DNA of 35,594 nucleotides from Chloroflexota bacterium (GTDB taxonomy: Bacteria > Chloroflexota > Chloroflexia > Thermomicrobiales > UBA6265). The position numbers and the translations under genes are program-made. Shown here in pieces: positions 1 to 7,258 of this stretch; position 1 is the first letter of the stretch, and every line of letters starts with the position of its first letter. The notes beneath the pieces were generated by a model. That model made no database searches, was not told where the DNA came from, and saw only the letters and a program-made list of their open reading frames with translations. The DNA lies in NCBI GenBank assembly GCA_023389575.1, contig JAEWEG010000012.1:1-35594 (forward strand), in the 5' to 3' direction.

Positions 1-728
1 ACGATATCCGGCTGATGGTGAACTGGCCGACGAACTGGTCGCCCGCGATTCACCACCTGAAGACGCTGGTGGACCAGGGCGCGATCGGCAAGGTGTGGCA
101 GATCCATCACCGGGCCGGGCACGGCGGCCCGCCGCAGAACTACCTCACCGGCAACCCGATTGGACGCGTGGGCTGGGGCTGGCTGGTGGACCAGGAACTG
201 AACGGCGGCGGCGCGGCGATCGATTTCTGCTCGTACGGCGCGGCGTTGAGCCGGTGGATCATGGGACAGCCGAGCCGGGTGACCGGTGTGGGTGGCCGCT
301 ATTCCAAGGAGTTCTTCACGGTGGAGGACAACGCCGTGATGATCCTGGCCTATCCGAAGGGCCACACGATCACGGAAGGGACATGGACCCAGCCGGCGAT
401 GCCGGTGAAGATCCCGGCGATGGTGTATGGCGATCAGGGCGCGATCGCGCTGATGAGCAACACCGAGCTGAAGATCTCCACCAAGGGTGTACCGGGCCAG
501 CACCAGGGCCTGAAGGCGGAGGGCGAGACGATCACCGCGCCGGACCTGCCCGCGCACTACCGGACCTCGATCGACTATTTCACGCACTGCCTGCTGCACG
601 ACGAGCCGTTCGACGGGCTGGTGTCGGTGGAGGTTTCGCGGGACACGCAGGAGATCCTGGAGGCCGGGCTGCTGTCGATGGAGACGGGCAGCGAGGTGAG
701 CCTGCCGGTGCCGTCGTTCCTGGCGTAG
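1..728 (+). CDS. Gfo/Idh/MocA family oxidoreductase, C-terminal part (5' truncated)
   Basis: The reading frame is open from the first base and its true start lies upstream, so the internal ATG at 15 is not the start. The visible 240 residues match the C-terminal alpha/beta substrate domain of Gfo/Idh/MocA NAD(P)-dependent sugar or inositol dehydrogenases: an opening stretch MVNWPTNWSPAIHHLK, then GAIGKVWQIHHRAGHGG typical of the start of the domain's beta sheet, and a late segment TSIDYFTHCLLHDEPF where the family carries its conserved fragment before the C-terminal helix. The Rossmann NAD-binding domain and the EKP motif are outside the window. A strong hairpin terminator follows 33 bases after the stop, so this gene ends its transcription unit. 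The substrate cannot be told from this part. Confidence 0.85.
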   Translation, partial: DIRLMVNWPTNWSPAIHHLKTLVDQGAIGKVWQIHHRAGHGGPPQNYLTGNPIGRVGWGWLVDQELNGGGAAIDFCSYGAALSRWIMGQPSRVTGVGGRYSKEFFTVEDNAVMILAYPKGHTITEGTWTQPAMPVKIPAMVYGDQGAIALMSNTELKISTKGVPGQHQGLKAEGETITAPDLPAHYRTSIDYFTHCLLHDEPFDGLVSVEVSRDTQEILEAGLLSMETGSEVSLPVPSFLA

Positions 729-760
729 CGCTTTCTCGGCAATAGCTCTCCATTAATGAC

Positions 761-794
761 AAACGGCGGACGGGGTTAACCTCGTCCGCCGTTT
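761..794 (+). terminator. Hairpin terminator after the oxidoreductase
   Basis: A perfect 12-bp inverted repeat, AAACGGCGGACG at 761-772 and CGTCCGCCGTTT at 783-794, with a 10-base loop. The right arm ends in TTT and is followed by CGCCTTG. It lies between two plus-strand genes and should end the upstream transcript. The flanking A and T runs could let it work on either strand. Confidence 0.8.
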
Positions 795-936
795 CGCCTT
801 GTCAGCCCGGCGCCAGGCTGAGTGGGTGGGGACCGGGCAGGTGACTTTGTGACCGGTGGGCCTCATGCTCGGGAGAGGAAGAGGCGATCCGGTTGGACGC
901 CCGGACGAACCCATCATGCAGGGGAAGGACGATTTC

Positions 937-1467
937 ATGGACGTTGTGGATGCGATCAGGACGGTATTGGCGGTGCGCTCGTACAAGGACACTCCCGTCC
1001 CCGACGAGGTAATCCGCGAGATCCTGGAAGCCGGTCGTCTCACCGCGAGCGCCGGAAACCGGCAACCGTGGAACTTCGTGGTGGTGACCGACCGCGATGT
1101 GTTGCAGGCGCTGGCCGACCACAGCGAGGGGCATGGTCCATATGTGAACAAGGCGGCGTTCGCGGTGGCGGTGGTCGTCGACAAGACGACGCTGGGCATC
1201 TCCGACGCCAGCCGGGCGATCCAGAGCATGGTCCTGGCCGCCTGGGTGCGCGGTGTCGGCTCGAACTGGGTCGGGTTCAGCGACATGCTGACCGAGATCA
1301 ACCCTATTCTCGGTATCCCGGAAGACCTTGATGTCGTAGCCGTCCTGCCGTTCGGTTATCCCGCGGACGAGTCCCTCGGCAAGGGGATCAAGAAGCGGAA
1401 GCCGCTGGAAGAGATTGTTCACTGGGGTTCCTGGGGCCAGCACGACGCGCCAGATTCGGCTACCTGA
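937..1467 (+). CDS. Nitroreductase family protein (FMN-dependent)
   Basis: A 176-aa protein of the nitroreductase fold; members use FMN and NAD(P)H to reduce nitro compounds, quinones or flavins in the cytoplasm. The family signature is near the N terminus: AIRTVLAVRSYKDTPVP, where the RSY segment contacts the FMN phosphate, followed by SAGNRQPWNFVVVTD, a second FMN-binding segment. A stretch rich in small hydrophobic residues (AFAVAVVVD) and an AIQSMVLAAWVRGVGSNWVG helix agree with the dimer core. The frame is open upstream to 856, but GGGGAAGGA at 921-929 sits 7 bases before the ATG at 937 and similarity begins there, so 937 is chosen. It stands alone between two hairpins. The electron acceptor cannot be predicted. 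Confidence 0.88.
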   Translation: MDVVDAIRTVLAVRSYKDTPVPDEVIREILEAGRLTASAGNRQPWNFVVVTDRDVLQALADHSEGHGPYVNKAAFAVAVVVDKTTLGISDASRAIQSMVLAAWVRGVGSNWVGFSDMLTEINPILGIPEDLDVVAVLPFGYPADESLGKGIKKRKPLEEIVHWGSWGQHDAPDSAT

Positions 1468-1488
1468 TTCCTGCTCACCGCCGAAGTC

Positions 1489-1522
1489 AAACGCCAGATG
1501 GGGACATCTCCATCTGGAGTTT
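1489..1522 (+). terminator. Imperfect hairpin after the nitroreductase gene
   Basis: CCAGATGG at 1494-1501 pairs with CCATCTGG at 1510-1517. The flanks AAAC (1489-1492) and GTTT (1519-1522) extend the stem past one G-A mismatch. It lies 21 bases after the nitroreductase stop and is followed by CGCTTTGTT. This is probably its terminator; it lacks a clean T tract. Confidence 0.5.
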
Positions 1523-1605
1523 CGCTTTGTTGTCATACTTCATCTGCGGATGCGGTGCTCCAGACGGTTTACCAGGCGGTTGTCTGAATGTACTACCTCT
1601 GGCAT

Positions 1606-1616
1606 CATCTAAGATG
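1606..1616. promoter_or_regulatory. Candidate operator of the toxin-antitoxin pair
   Basis: CATCTAAGATG is a perfect 11-bp palindrome (CATCT-A-AGATG) located 31 bases before the antitoxin ATG. Type II antitoxins of the ribbon-helix-helix class usually repress their own promoter through short palindromes in this place, so this is a candidate autoregulatory site. No confident -35/-10 pair was recognised around it. Confidence 0.35.
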
Positions 1617-1647
1617 TTGACGTTCCTCACGAGTCAGGAGGTGCCAC

Positions 1648-1980
1648 ATGGCGGCTTTGAGAAAACCGGTCGCATCGGTGGTCAAACTGAAAGCAGAAAC
1701 CCATGCCGAGCTTCAGGCTCTCGCGCGTGAAGAGCAACGGTCGATGGGTGAGATCGTTGCTGACTCCCTGCAGCGCTACAAGAAAGAGAAGTTTTGGGAG
1801 CAGGCCCGCCAGTCTGTTGAGCGCCTGAAAGCTGATCCTGCCGCATGGAAGGATTACCAGGAAGAAATAGCCTTATGGGATGGTCTGTCTGGTGACGGAT
1901 TGACGAATGAGGAGCCCTATTACACACCGGAAGAGGAGGCGGAGATTGAAGCAGAGTACGCCCAAACCTTCGGCCGGTGA
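1648..1980 (+). CDS. Ribbon-helix-helix type antitoxin
   Basis: A 110-aa protein. The N-terminal 45 residues (VASVVKLKAETHAELQALA followed by REEQRSMGEIVADSLQRYKK) have the strand-helix-helix pattern of MetJ/Arc ribbon-helix-helix repressors. The C-terminal half is strongly acidic and rich in Glu, Asp and Tyr (NEEPYYTPEEEAEIEAEY), as expected for the disordered tail that wraps and neutralises a MazF-like toxin. AGGAGGTG at 1636-1643, 4 bases before the ATG, supports the start. It overlaps the toxin gene by 35 bases, the usual antitoxin-first order. The DNA is clearly AT-richer than its neighbours, suggesting acquisition by transfer. The assignment rests on domain pattern and context rather than on a recognised named family. 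Confidence 0.8.
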   Translation: MAALRKPVASVVKLKAETHAELQALAREEQRSMGEIVADSLQRYKKEKFWEQARQSVERLKADPAAWKDYQEEIALWDGLSGDGLTNEEPYYTPEEEAEIEAEYAQTFGR

Positions 1981-2311
1981 AATATGGGATGTCCGGCTAG
2001 ATCCGGTGATTGGAGCCGAGCAAGGCGGAATCCGGCCCGCGTTAGTCATTTCAAGCGACATTTTCAACCAGATCCAGAGCTACCTCTATTTTATCGTCCC
2101 AGTGACAGGTACGGATCGAGGCCTTGCTTATCAAATCAAGATCAAGGGCCGAGAGGGAGGCCTAAGCAAGAATTCTGTAATCATGTGCGACCAGGCACGA
2201 GCCGCGAGTATTCAGAGGTTTCGCAAGAAGCGCGGTTCGGTGGCGCCAGAGCTGCTTGGGGAGGTCCAGCATATGGTCGGGCGCCTGATCGACGCTCATG
2301 ATCTCTACTGA
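1946..2311 (+). CDS. MazF/PemK-like endoribonuclease toxin
   Basis: A 121-aa type II toxin of the MazF/PemK/CcdB fold; members cleave mRNA at short sequence motifs when free of antitoxin. The family hallmarks are clear: GEIWDVRLDP near the start, then GAEQGGIRPALVISSD with the basic-substrate loop and the RPALVIS strand, then YFIVPVTGTDRG, and a GLSKNSVIMCDQARAAS segment matching the conserved late strand and catalytic Ser/Thr-containing region. The frame is open upstream to an ATG at 1907. The better start is TTG at 1946, because AGGAGG at 1934-1939 lies 6 bases before it and the protein then begins MKQSTPKPSAGEIW. The Shine-Dalgarno sits inside the antitoxin gene, so the two are translationally linked. 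Confidence 0.9.
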   Translation: MKQSTPKPSAGEIWDVRLDPVIGAEQGGIRPALVISSDIFNQIQSYLYFIVPVTGTDRGLAYQIKIKGREGGLSKNSVIMCDQARAASIQRFRKKRGSVAPELLGEVQHMVGRLIDAHDLY

Positions 2312-2378
2312 GTGTGTACCGCCGTTCGTGCCTTTGGTGGATTTGTAGTTCCCAGCGAGTGAGAGAAAGGCCTTGAGC

Positions 2379-2606
2379 ATGTCCAGTTCTGACAGGGACG
2401 ATCCGGACGAGATCAGGGAGCGGTCGCGCGGTCGCAAGGATGGGCCTAACGAGGGGATCGGTGAGGTGGAAGAGGGGGTTCGCACGGCTGTCCCTGGCTA
2501 CGCCGAGGGGGACGATCACACGACGTTCCTCGGGGTGGACGAGCCGGTGGTGCCGCCCGCCGACCGGGGCGATTCGCCGCCGGAGGACGACGAGCCGTCC
2601 GTGTAG
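2379..2606 (+). CDS. Small acidic hypothetical protein
   Basis: A 75-aa protein of unrecognised family. It is dominated by Asp, Glu, Pro, Gly and Arg (SSSDRDDPDEIRERSRGRKD at the start, PPADRGDSPPEDDEPSV at the end). It has no hydrophobic core and no membrane segment, so it is probably disordered. Support for it being real: AGAAAGG at 2364-2370 lies 8 bases before the ATG, and a very strong terminator follows its stop. A TTG two codons earlier is less well placed. It could be a continuation of the toxin-antitoxin transcript, 67 bases upstream, but its base composition is high-GC like the host genes. No function is proposed. Confidence 0.5.
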   Translation: MSSSDRDDPDEIRERSRGRKDGPNEGIGEVEEGVRTAVPGYAEGDDHTTFLGVDEPVVPPADRGDSPPEDDEPSV

Positions 2607-2676
2607 GGGCCGCGTCGGCTGTATCGGGGCCATGCGATGCCGGCGTTTAGGGCGTTGCCTGCAAAGAGGAGCGGTG

Positions 2677-2722
2677 AGCCGGGGGCGGGTCTTCAGGATG
2701 GAGACCCGCCCTCGGCTTTTTT
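2677..2722 (+). terminator. Strong rho-independent terminator
   Basis: Bases 2677-2692 pair with 2702-2717 in a 16-bp GC-rich stem with one G-T wobble and a 9-base loop, followed directly by a run of six T at 2717-2722. This is the clearest intrinsic terminator in the window. It closes the unit ending with the small acidic protein. The following 220 bases up to 2943 hold no gene that I can support, only a Shine-Dalgarno-like GGGAG before the next gene. Confidence 0.9.
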
Positions 2723-2943
2723 CGCGCCCTGTTTCGCCCGATTCCGGCTTTACCAGATGACGGGGTTCAGTGATGATGACGCTGCTCGTGGAGGGCTGGG
2801 CGGCGGTTGATTGACCGGCGCCCCGTGCCTCGCCACGCGCATGGATGACCGGGTTGGGGAGGCGTTGCCGTGCCCCGGCCCTTTTCAGGCTGGCCCATCG
2901 GCCATCGCCTGTGTCTACATAACCATAAGGGAGCCTTGCCTTC

Positions 2944-4113
2944 ATGACCCGGCCTCGAATCGCATTGATCTGCACGACCTATTTCAAGCCGGCCCACGCC
3001 GATGTGATCGGTACCCGCCTGATGCTGGGGTATCCATGGAACGATGAGCATATCCAGAGCCGGGTGGAAGTCGCCGGCATGTACCTGGAACAGATACACG
3101 ACGAGGACATTGGCCTGGGCATCGCCGAGCAGGCCGGCGTTCCGCTGTACGACTCGGTGGCCGAGTGCATGGCGCTCGGCGGGACGGGTGTGCAGGTGGA
3201 TGGCGTGGTGATCGTGGGCGAGCACGGTGACTACGGCCGCAACGAGCTTGGCCAGACGCTTTACCCGCGACGGCGCCTCTTCGACAGCGCGGTGTCCGCC
3301 ATGATCGGCGCGGGGAAGTTCGTGCCGATCTTCTCCGACAAGCATTTCGCCTGGAGCACCGCCGATGCCCACGCGATGTACAACCTCGCCCGCCGGCACG
3401 ATATCCCGATGCTGACCGGGTCGTCGGTGCCGGGCGCGTGGCGTGTTCCGCTGGGAACCGACTGGCCGCTGGGCGAGCCGCTGGACTCGGTGGTCGCGGT
3501 CGCCTACGGGCCGACCGAGTCGTACGGGTTCCACGTGCTTGAAGCAATGCAGGTCATCGCCGAGCGCCGGCCGGGCAGTGAGACCGGGGTGCTGTCGGTG
3601 CAGGCGCTGTCCGGCGACGACGCCAAGGCGGCGATCGCCGATGGCCGGGTGGACGCTTCGCTGTTCGACGACGCGCTGGCGGCGTTCCGTCTGCCGGCGG
3701 AAGCCGAAGCCGCCGCGCGACTGACGGTGCGAGATGTGTTCCTCGTGACGTATCGCGATGGTACCCGGGGCGCGACGGTGCTCTGTGAGAACGGGGTGGA
3801 AGGCTTCTCGGCCGCCGCGAGCGGGCCATCCCATCGGATGGCCTGTGAGATGCACCTCGAACCGTCGCCATACCGGCATTTCGTCTTCCTGGTGCGGGCC
3901 ATCGAGCACCTCAACCTCAACCGCGAGGAGCCGTGGCCGGTGGAGCGGACGTTGCTGACGACCTGCATGCTGGACGCGGCGATGCATTCCCGCCACGCCG
4001 GCGGCACGCCGGTGGAGACACCGGAGGTCGCCAATCTGACGTATCAGGCGCCGGACGTGATGCCGGATACCGGTCACAACCTGCCAGTCCCGGATGTATT
4101 GCCCGATGCCTGA
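2944..4113 (+). CDS. Conserved protein of unknown function, sugar-catabolism context
   Basis: A 389-aa cytoplasmic protein that I cannot place in a named family. It starts with PRIALICTTYFKPAHADVIG, a beta strand and loop like a Rossmann-type fold but without the glycine-rich dinucleotide motif. Conspicuous segments are VDGVVIVGEHGDYGRNELGQ, where HGDYGRNE looks like a polar active-site loop, then FVPIFSDKHFAW and MLTGSSVPGAWRVP. The C-terminal half includes an AEAEAAARLTVRDVFLVTYRDG segment and a CEMHLEPSPYRHF motif. There is no signal peptide or membrane segment. GGGAG about 10 bases upstream supports the ATG. The stop overlaps the next gene by 8 bases, and an M81 peptidase follows, so the three proteins probably act on one compound. 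A lyase or isomerase role is possible but unproven. Confidence 0.75.
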   Translation: MTRPRIALICTTYFKPAHADVIGTRLMLGYPWNDEHIQSRVEVAGMYLEQIHDEDIGLGIAEQAGVPLYDSVAECMALGGTGVQVDGVVIVGEHGDYGRNELGQTLYPRRRLFDSAVSAMIGAGKFVPIFSDKHFAWSTADAHAMYNLARRHDIPMLTGSSVPGAWRVPLGTDWPLGEPLDSVVAVAYGPTESYGFHVLEAMQVIAERRPGSETGVLSVQALSGDDAKAAIADGRVDASLFDDALAAFRLPAEAEAAARLTVRDVFLVTYRDGTRGATVLCENGVEGFSAAASGPSHRMACEMHLEPSPYRHFVFLVRAIEHLNLNREEPWPVERTLLTTCMLDAAMHSRHAGGTPVETPEVANLTYQAPDVMPDTGHNLPVPDVLPDA

Positions 4114-5623
4114 GCCACGACGCATCCTGACCTGCAGCCTTGACCAGCGCCTGCGCGCTTGCCTGGACGATATGGCGCCGAGCGGCGTGTCGTTTGTCCA
4201 ATTCGAAGGGGACAGCCGCGACCTGGAGACCTGCCGGGCTCAGGCCGAGTGCGACGTGGTTCTGGTGGGGGTGCCGCTTGATGTCGATGCCGAAACGTGC
4301 ATGGACCTGGCGACACGCGGTGTATGGAACCTGGTCACCACCACGCGGGCGAGGCGGGTGGTGGTGCTTTCCACCATGCGCCTGTTCGACAGCCTGGATG
4401 AAGGGTGGGCGATCGACGAGCGGTGGTCGCCCCGGCCATCCACCGATGTCTCGCTGCTGGCGCCGTACCTGGCCGAATGCGGACTGCGGGAGACGGCCCG
4501 GGAGATTCCGGTGGAGGCGGTCGTGCTGCGGCTGGACGAGGTGGTGGATGACGCCGTCTGGCGAGCGGGGGATCCGGACCCCACCTGGATCCATGTGGAC
4601 GACGCGGCGAACGCGATCGTGGCCGCGCTGACGGCGGAAGACGCGCGGCGCTGGTCGGTGCATCACATCGTGCGTGGCGACGAGCGGAGCCGGTACCAGC
4701 GGTATCCGCAACGATGGCCAGGTCTCACCTGGGAACCGGCGTTTCTGGACGACCGGCCGCGAACCGAGCCCCTTTCCGAACCCTCGATGCCAACCGCTCC
4801 AAAAAACCTGACTGGCCTCGAATCGCCGCGGAGTATCGCCATCCTTGGGGCGGCGGGTCCGCTGGCGGTGGCGACCGCCATGCAGGCTGAGGCCGATATC
4901 CGATTGCGCCTGGCGGACCTGCGCCCCCTGGCGGAGGTTGCCCGGGGGGAGCCACAGTCGCCTGGTGCGCCGTTGCCCGATGCGGCCGTGCTTCCTCCCC
5001 ATGAGGAAGTCGCGCTCGATGTCGCGGACTACGTATCCGTGCGGCGAGCGATGGAAGGGATGGACACGGTTATCAACTGCACGGTGATCCGGCCCGACCC
5101 GGTGCAGGCGTTTCGGGTAAACACGCTTGGCGCCTGGAACGTGATGCGCGCGGCGGCGGAGCTTGGGATTCGGCGGGTGGTGCACACCGGCCCGATCCTG
5201 ACGCTGGCTCCATATCCGGTGGGGATGGAGGCGGATCGCGACATTCATTCCGTCACCGATCGGCCGGGAGCCCACCTGTATTTCATCAGCAAGTACCTGG
5301 GGAAGGAAATCGTGCGGGTGTACGCGGAGACGTTCGGAATCGCCGTGCCGTCGCTGCACTTCGACCTGTTCACGCCGCTCGATCCCGACGTGGCGTTGCG
5401 GCGGAGTTCGCCCTGCACGATTTCGTGGGACGACGCTGGCCGGGCGGTGCTGGCCGCGGCCCGGATCGAGACGATGCCAGAGCCGTTCGTGGCCGTGACC
5501 GTGCTGGCGCCGGCTCCTCACGACCGGTTCGATCCGTTCGATGCCCAGCGCCTGCTGGATTGGGAGCCGTGGGACCGGATCGACCACATCTGGCACCGGA
5601 ACCGGGCCGAAGGAGGATCATGA
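4106..5623 (+). CDS. Tandem-domain NAD-dependent epimerase/dehydratase-like protein
   Basis: A 505-aa protein made of two extended-SDR (NAD-dependent epimerase/dehydratase) units. The first (about residues 1-225) has the fold pattern VWNLVTTTRARRVVVLSTM and PTWIHVDDAANAIVAAL, but shows no glycine-rich nucleotide loop and no YxxxK pair, so it looks catalytically dead. The second (about 245-505) has a nucleotide-loop-like IAILGAAGPLAVA, then VNTLGAWNVMRAAAELGIRR, then VVHTG. Its catalytic pair Y392-FIS-K396 is intact, and CTISWDDAGRAVLAAA follows. The usual family length is near 300 residues, so this is a fusion. The ATG at 4106 overlaps the upstream stop; an ATG at 4094 in the same frame is also possible. 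The stop overlaps the M81 peptidase start. The substrate is probably a sugar-like compound; this is inferred from family only. Confidence 0.82.
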   Translation: MPEPRRILTCSLDQRLRACLDDMAPSGVSFVQFEGDSRDLETCRAQAECDVVLVGVPLDVDAETCMDLATRGVWNLVTTTRARRVVVLSTMRLFDSLDEGWAIDERWSPRPSTDVSLLAPYLAECGLRETAREIPVEAVVLRLDEVVDDAVWRAGDPDPTWIHVDDAANAIVAALTAEDARRWSVHHIVRGDERSRYQRYPQRWPGLTWEPAFLDDRPRTEPLSEPSMPTAPKNLTGLESPRSIAILGAAGPLAVATAMQAEADIRLRLADLRPLAEVARGEPQSPGAPLPDAAVLPPHEEVALDVADYVSVRRAMEGMDTVINCTVIRPDPVQAFRVNTLGAWNVMRAAAELGIRRVVHTGPILTLAPYPVGMEADRDIHSVTDRPGAHLYFISKYLGKEIVRVYAETFGIAVPSLHFDLFTPLDPDVALRRSSPCTISWDDAGRAVLAAARIETMPEPFVAVTVLAPAPHDRFDPFDAQRLLDWEPWDRIDHIWHRNRAEGGS

Positions 5624-7089
5624 TGCGCATCGCCGTTGGCGGGCTCATGCACGAGACGCACACATTCGCGGTTGAGCGAACGGGGATAGAGCCGTTTCAG
5701 TTGCGTGAGGGCGAGGACATTCTCGAGCTGGCCGAGACCAATGCCTCGATTGGCGGCGCCATCGATGGTTGCCGGGCCGTGGGCGCGGAGATCGCGCCGC
5801 TGGTGTATGGCTTCGCCATTCCGGCCGGGCTTGTGGAGCGAGAGGTGTACGAGGACCTCGTGTCGCGCCTCACGGACCGGCTTTCGGCCGCGGGCCCGCT
5901 CGATGGGGTGGTGCTCACCCTGCATGGCGCGATGGTGGTGGACGGGATCGATGACGCCGAGCTGGACATCGTCGATCGGGTGCGCGCCGTGGTCGGTCCG
6001 GACCTGCCGGTGGCCGTGACGCTGGATTTCCATGCCAACACCAGCCGCCGCCTGACCGAACTGGCGACCCTGATCGTTGGTTACGACACCTATCCCCATG
6101 TCGATCCTGGTGAGCGGGCTGAGGAGGCGGTCCATCTGCTGGCCCGGACCATTCGGGGGGAGATCGCGCCCACGATGGGGTTCGCCGCGCCGCCCTTGAT
6201 GCCGGTTCCGCAGGCGCAGATGACCAGCCGCGAGCCGTTTACCTCGCTGTTCGCTCGCGTCCACGCGCTGGAGGAGGCGGGGAGGGCGCTGTCGATCACG
6301 CTGGCGGGTGGGTTCGCCTACTCCGACGTGCCGGTGGCCGGGCTGAGCGTGACGGTGGTCACCGACAACGATCCCGCGCTGGCCCAGGGCCTGGCCGACG
6401 AGATCGCCTCGATGGCGTGGGACCTTCGCGAGCAGATGATCGTGACCAACACCCCGGTTCCGGAGGCGGTCGTGGCGGCGATCGCCGAGCCAACCGGTCC
6501 GGTGGTGCTGGTGGACGTGGGGGACAACGTGGGTGGAGGCACACCCGGCGATGCGACGGAGGTGCTGGCCGAACTGGTGCGCCAGGACGCCCAGCGGGCG
6601 GTGGTGGTGATGGCTGACGCCGAGGCCGCCGAACTGGCGCGCCAGGCGGGTATTGGCGCGGAAGTTGACCTGATGGTCGGTGGCAAGGTCGACCGGCTCC
6701 ATGGCGACCCGGTTCGCCTGCGGGGTGTGGTGAAGTCACTGCACGATGGCCGTTGGGTGCACGAGGGCCCGGAGAACGCGGGCGTTCCGGTGGATTCGGG
6801 GCCGACGGCGGTGGTCGTGGCCGGTGGCGTGACGGTGGTGATCACCAGCCGGAAGACGATGCCCGGCGACCAGCAGCAACTGAAATCGGTGGGTATCGAG
6901 CCGACCGAGCAGCACATCCTGGTCATGAAGTCGGCCATCCGGTGGCGCGGCGGGTTCGAATCCATCACGGCGCGGAGCATCGACGTGGATACGCCGGGTC
7001 TCGGCAGCGTGAACCTGGCGAATTTCCCCTACCAGCGGATCAGGCGGCCGATCTTTCCGCTCGACCGGGAGACGACCTGGTCGCCGTGA
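5623..7089 (+). CDS. M81 family metallopeptidase (MlrC-like)
   Basis: A 488-aa protein matching the M81 / DUF1485 family named after microcystinase C (MlrC), zinc enzymes that hydrolyse small or linear peptides or related amides. The N terminus MRIAVGGLMHETHTF contains the family G-x-x-H-E-T motif. TLDFHANTS gives a DxH pair (D135, H137), and H159 in YDTYPHVD lies 22 residues later; this spacing fits the metal ligands described for MlrC. A C-terminal domain motif VDVGDNVGGGTPGDAT (from D298) is also typical. AAGGAGG at 5610-5616 is 6 bases before the ATG at 5623 and 3 before an ATG at 5620; the former is preferred. It overlaps the upstream stop. Neighbours suggest catabolism of a modified amino compound rather than of microcystin. 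Confidence 0.9.
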   Translation: MRIAVGGLMHETHTFAVERTGIEPFQLREGEDILELAETNASIGGAIDGCRAVGAEIAPLVYGFAIPAGLVEREVYEDLVSRLTDRLSAAGPLDGVVLTLHGAMVVDGIDDAELDIVDRVRAVVGPDLPVAVTLDFHANTSRRLTELATLIVGYDTYPHVDPGERAEEAVHLLARTIRGEIAPTMGFAAPPLMPVPQAQMTSREPFTSLFARVHALEEAGRALSITLAGGFAYSDVPVAGLSVTVVTDNDPALAQGLADEIASMAWDLREQMIVTNTPVPEAVVAAIAEPTGPVVLVDVGDNVGGGTPGDATEVLAELVRQDAQRAVVVMADAEAAELARQAGIGAEVDLMVGGKVDRLHGDPVRLRGVVKSLHDGRWVHEGPENAGVPVDSGPTAVVVAGGVTVVITSRKTMPGDQQQLKSVGIEPTEQHILVMKSAIRWRGGFESITARSIDVDTPGLGSVNLANFPYQRIRRPIFPLDRETTWSP

Positions 7090-7258
7090 GGTGATCGTTC
7101 CAGTTGAACGAGGTGGGTCAGCGGCGGATGACGCCTTCCTTGCCTGTCGCGTGGGAGTGGTTCGGCCAGGGCGGACACCCTCAGGTCACGCATGAAATGA
7201 CTCCGAATGAGCGGGGATCCGCCCCTACCATGGCGAGATGTGTGTGGCCTGAATCGGG

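Noticed and set aside
2767..4125. Long minus-strand open frame (452 codons) opposite the unknown protein; similar long antisense frames at 3917-5596, 21045-23459 and plus-strand 32277-34592
   Set aside because: These are rich in Arg, His, Pro and Gly, lack family motifs and start signals, and are expected shadows of high-GC genes on the other strand.
6952..6963. GGGTTCGAATCC, a tRNA T-arm-like motif
   Set aside because: It lies inside the M81 peptidase coding sequence, in frame with conserved protein text, and no acceptor, D or anticodon arms surround it.
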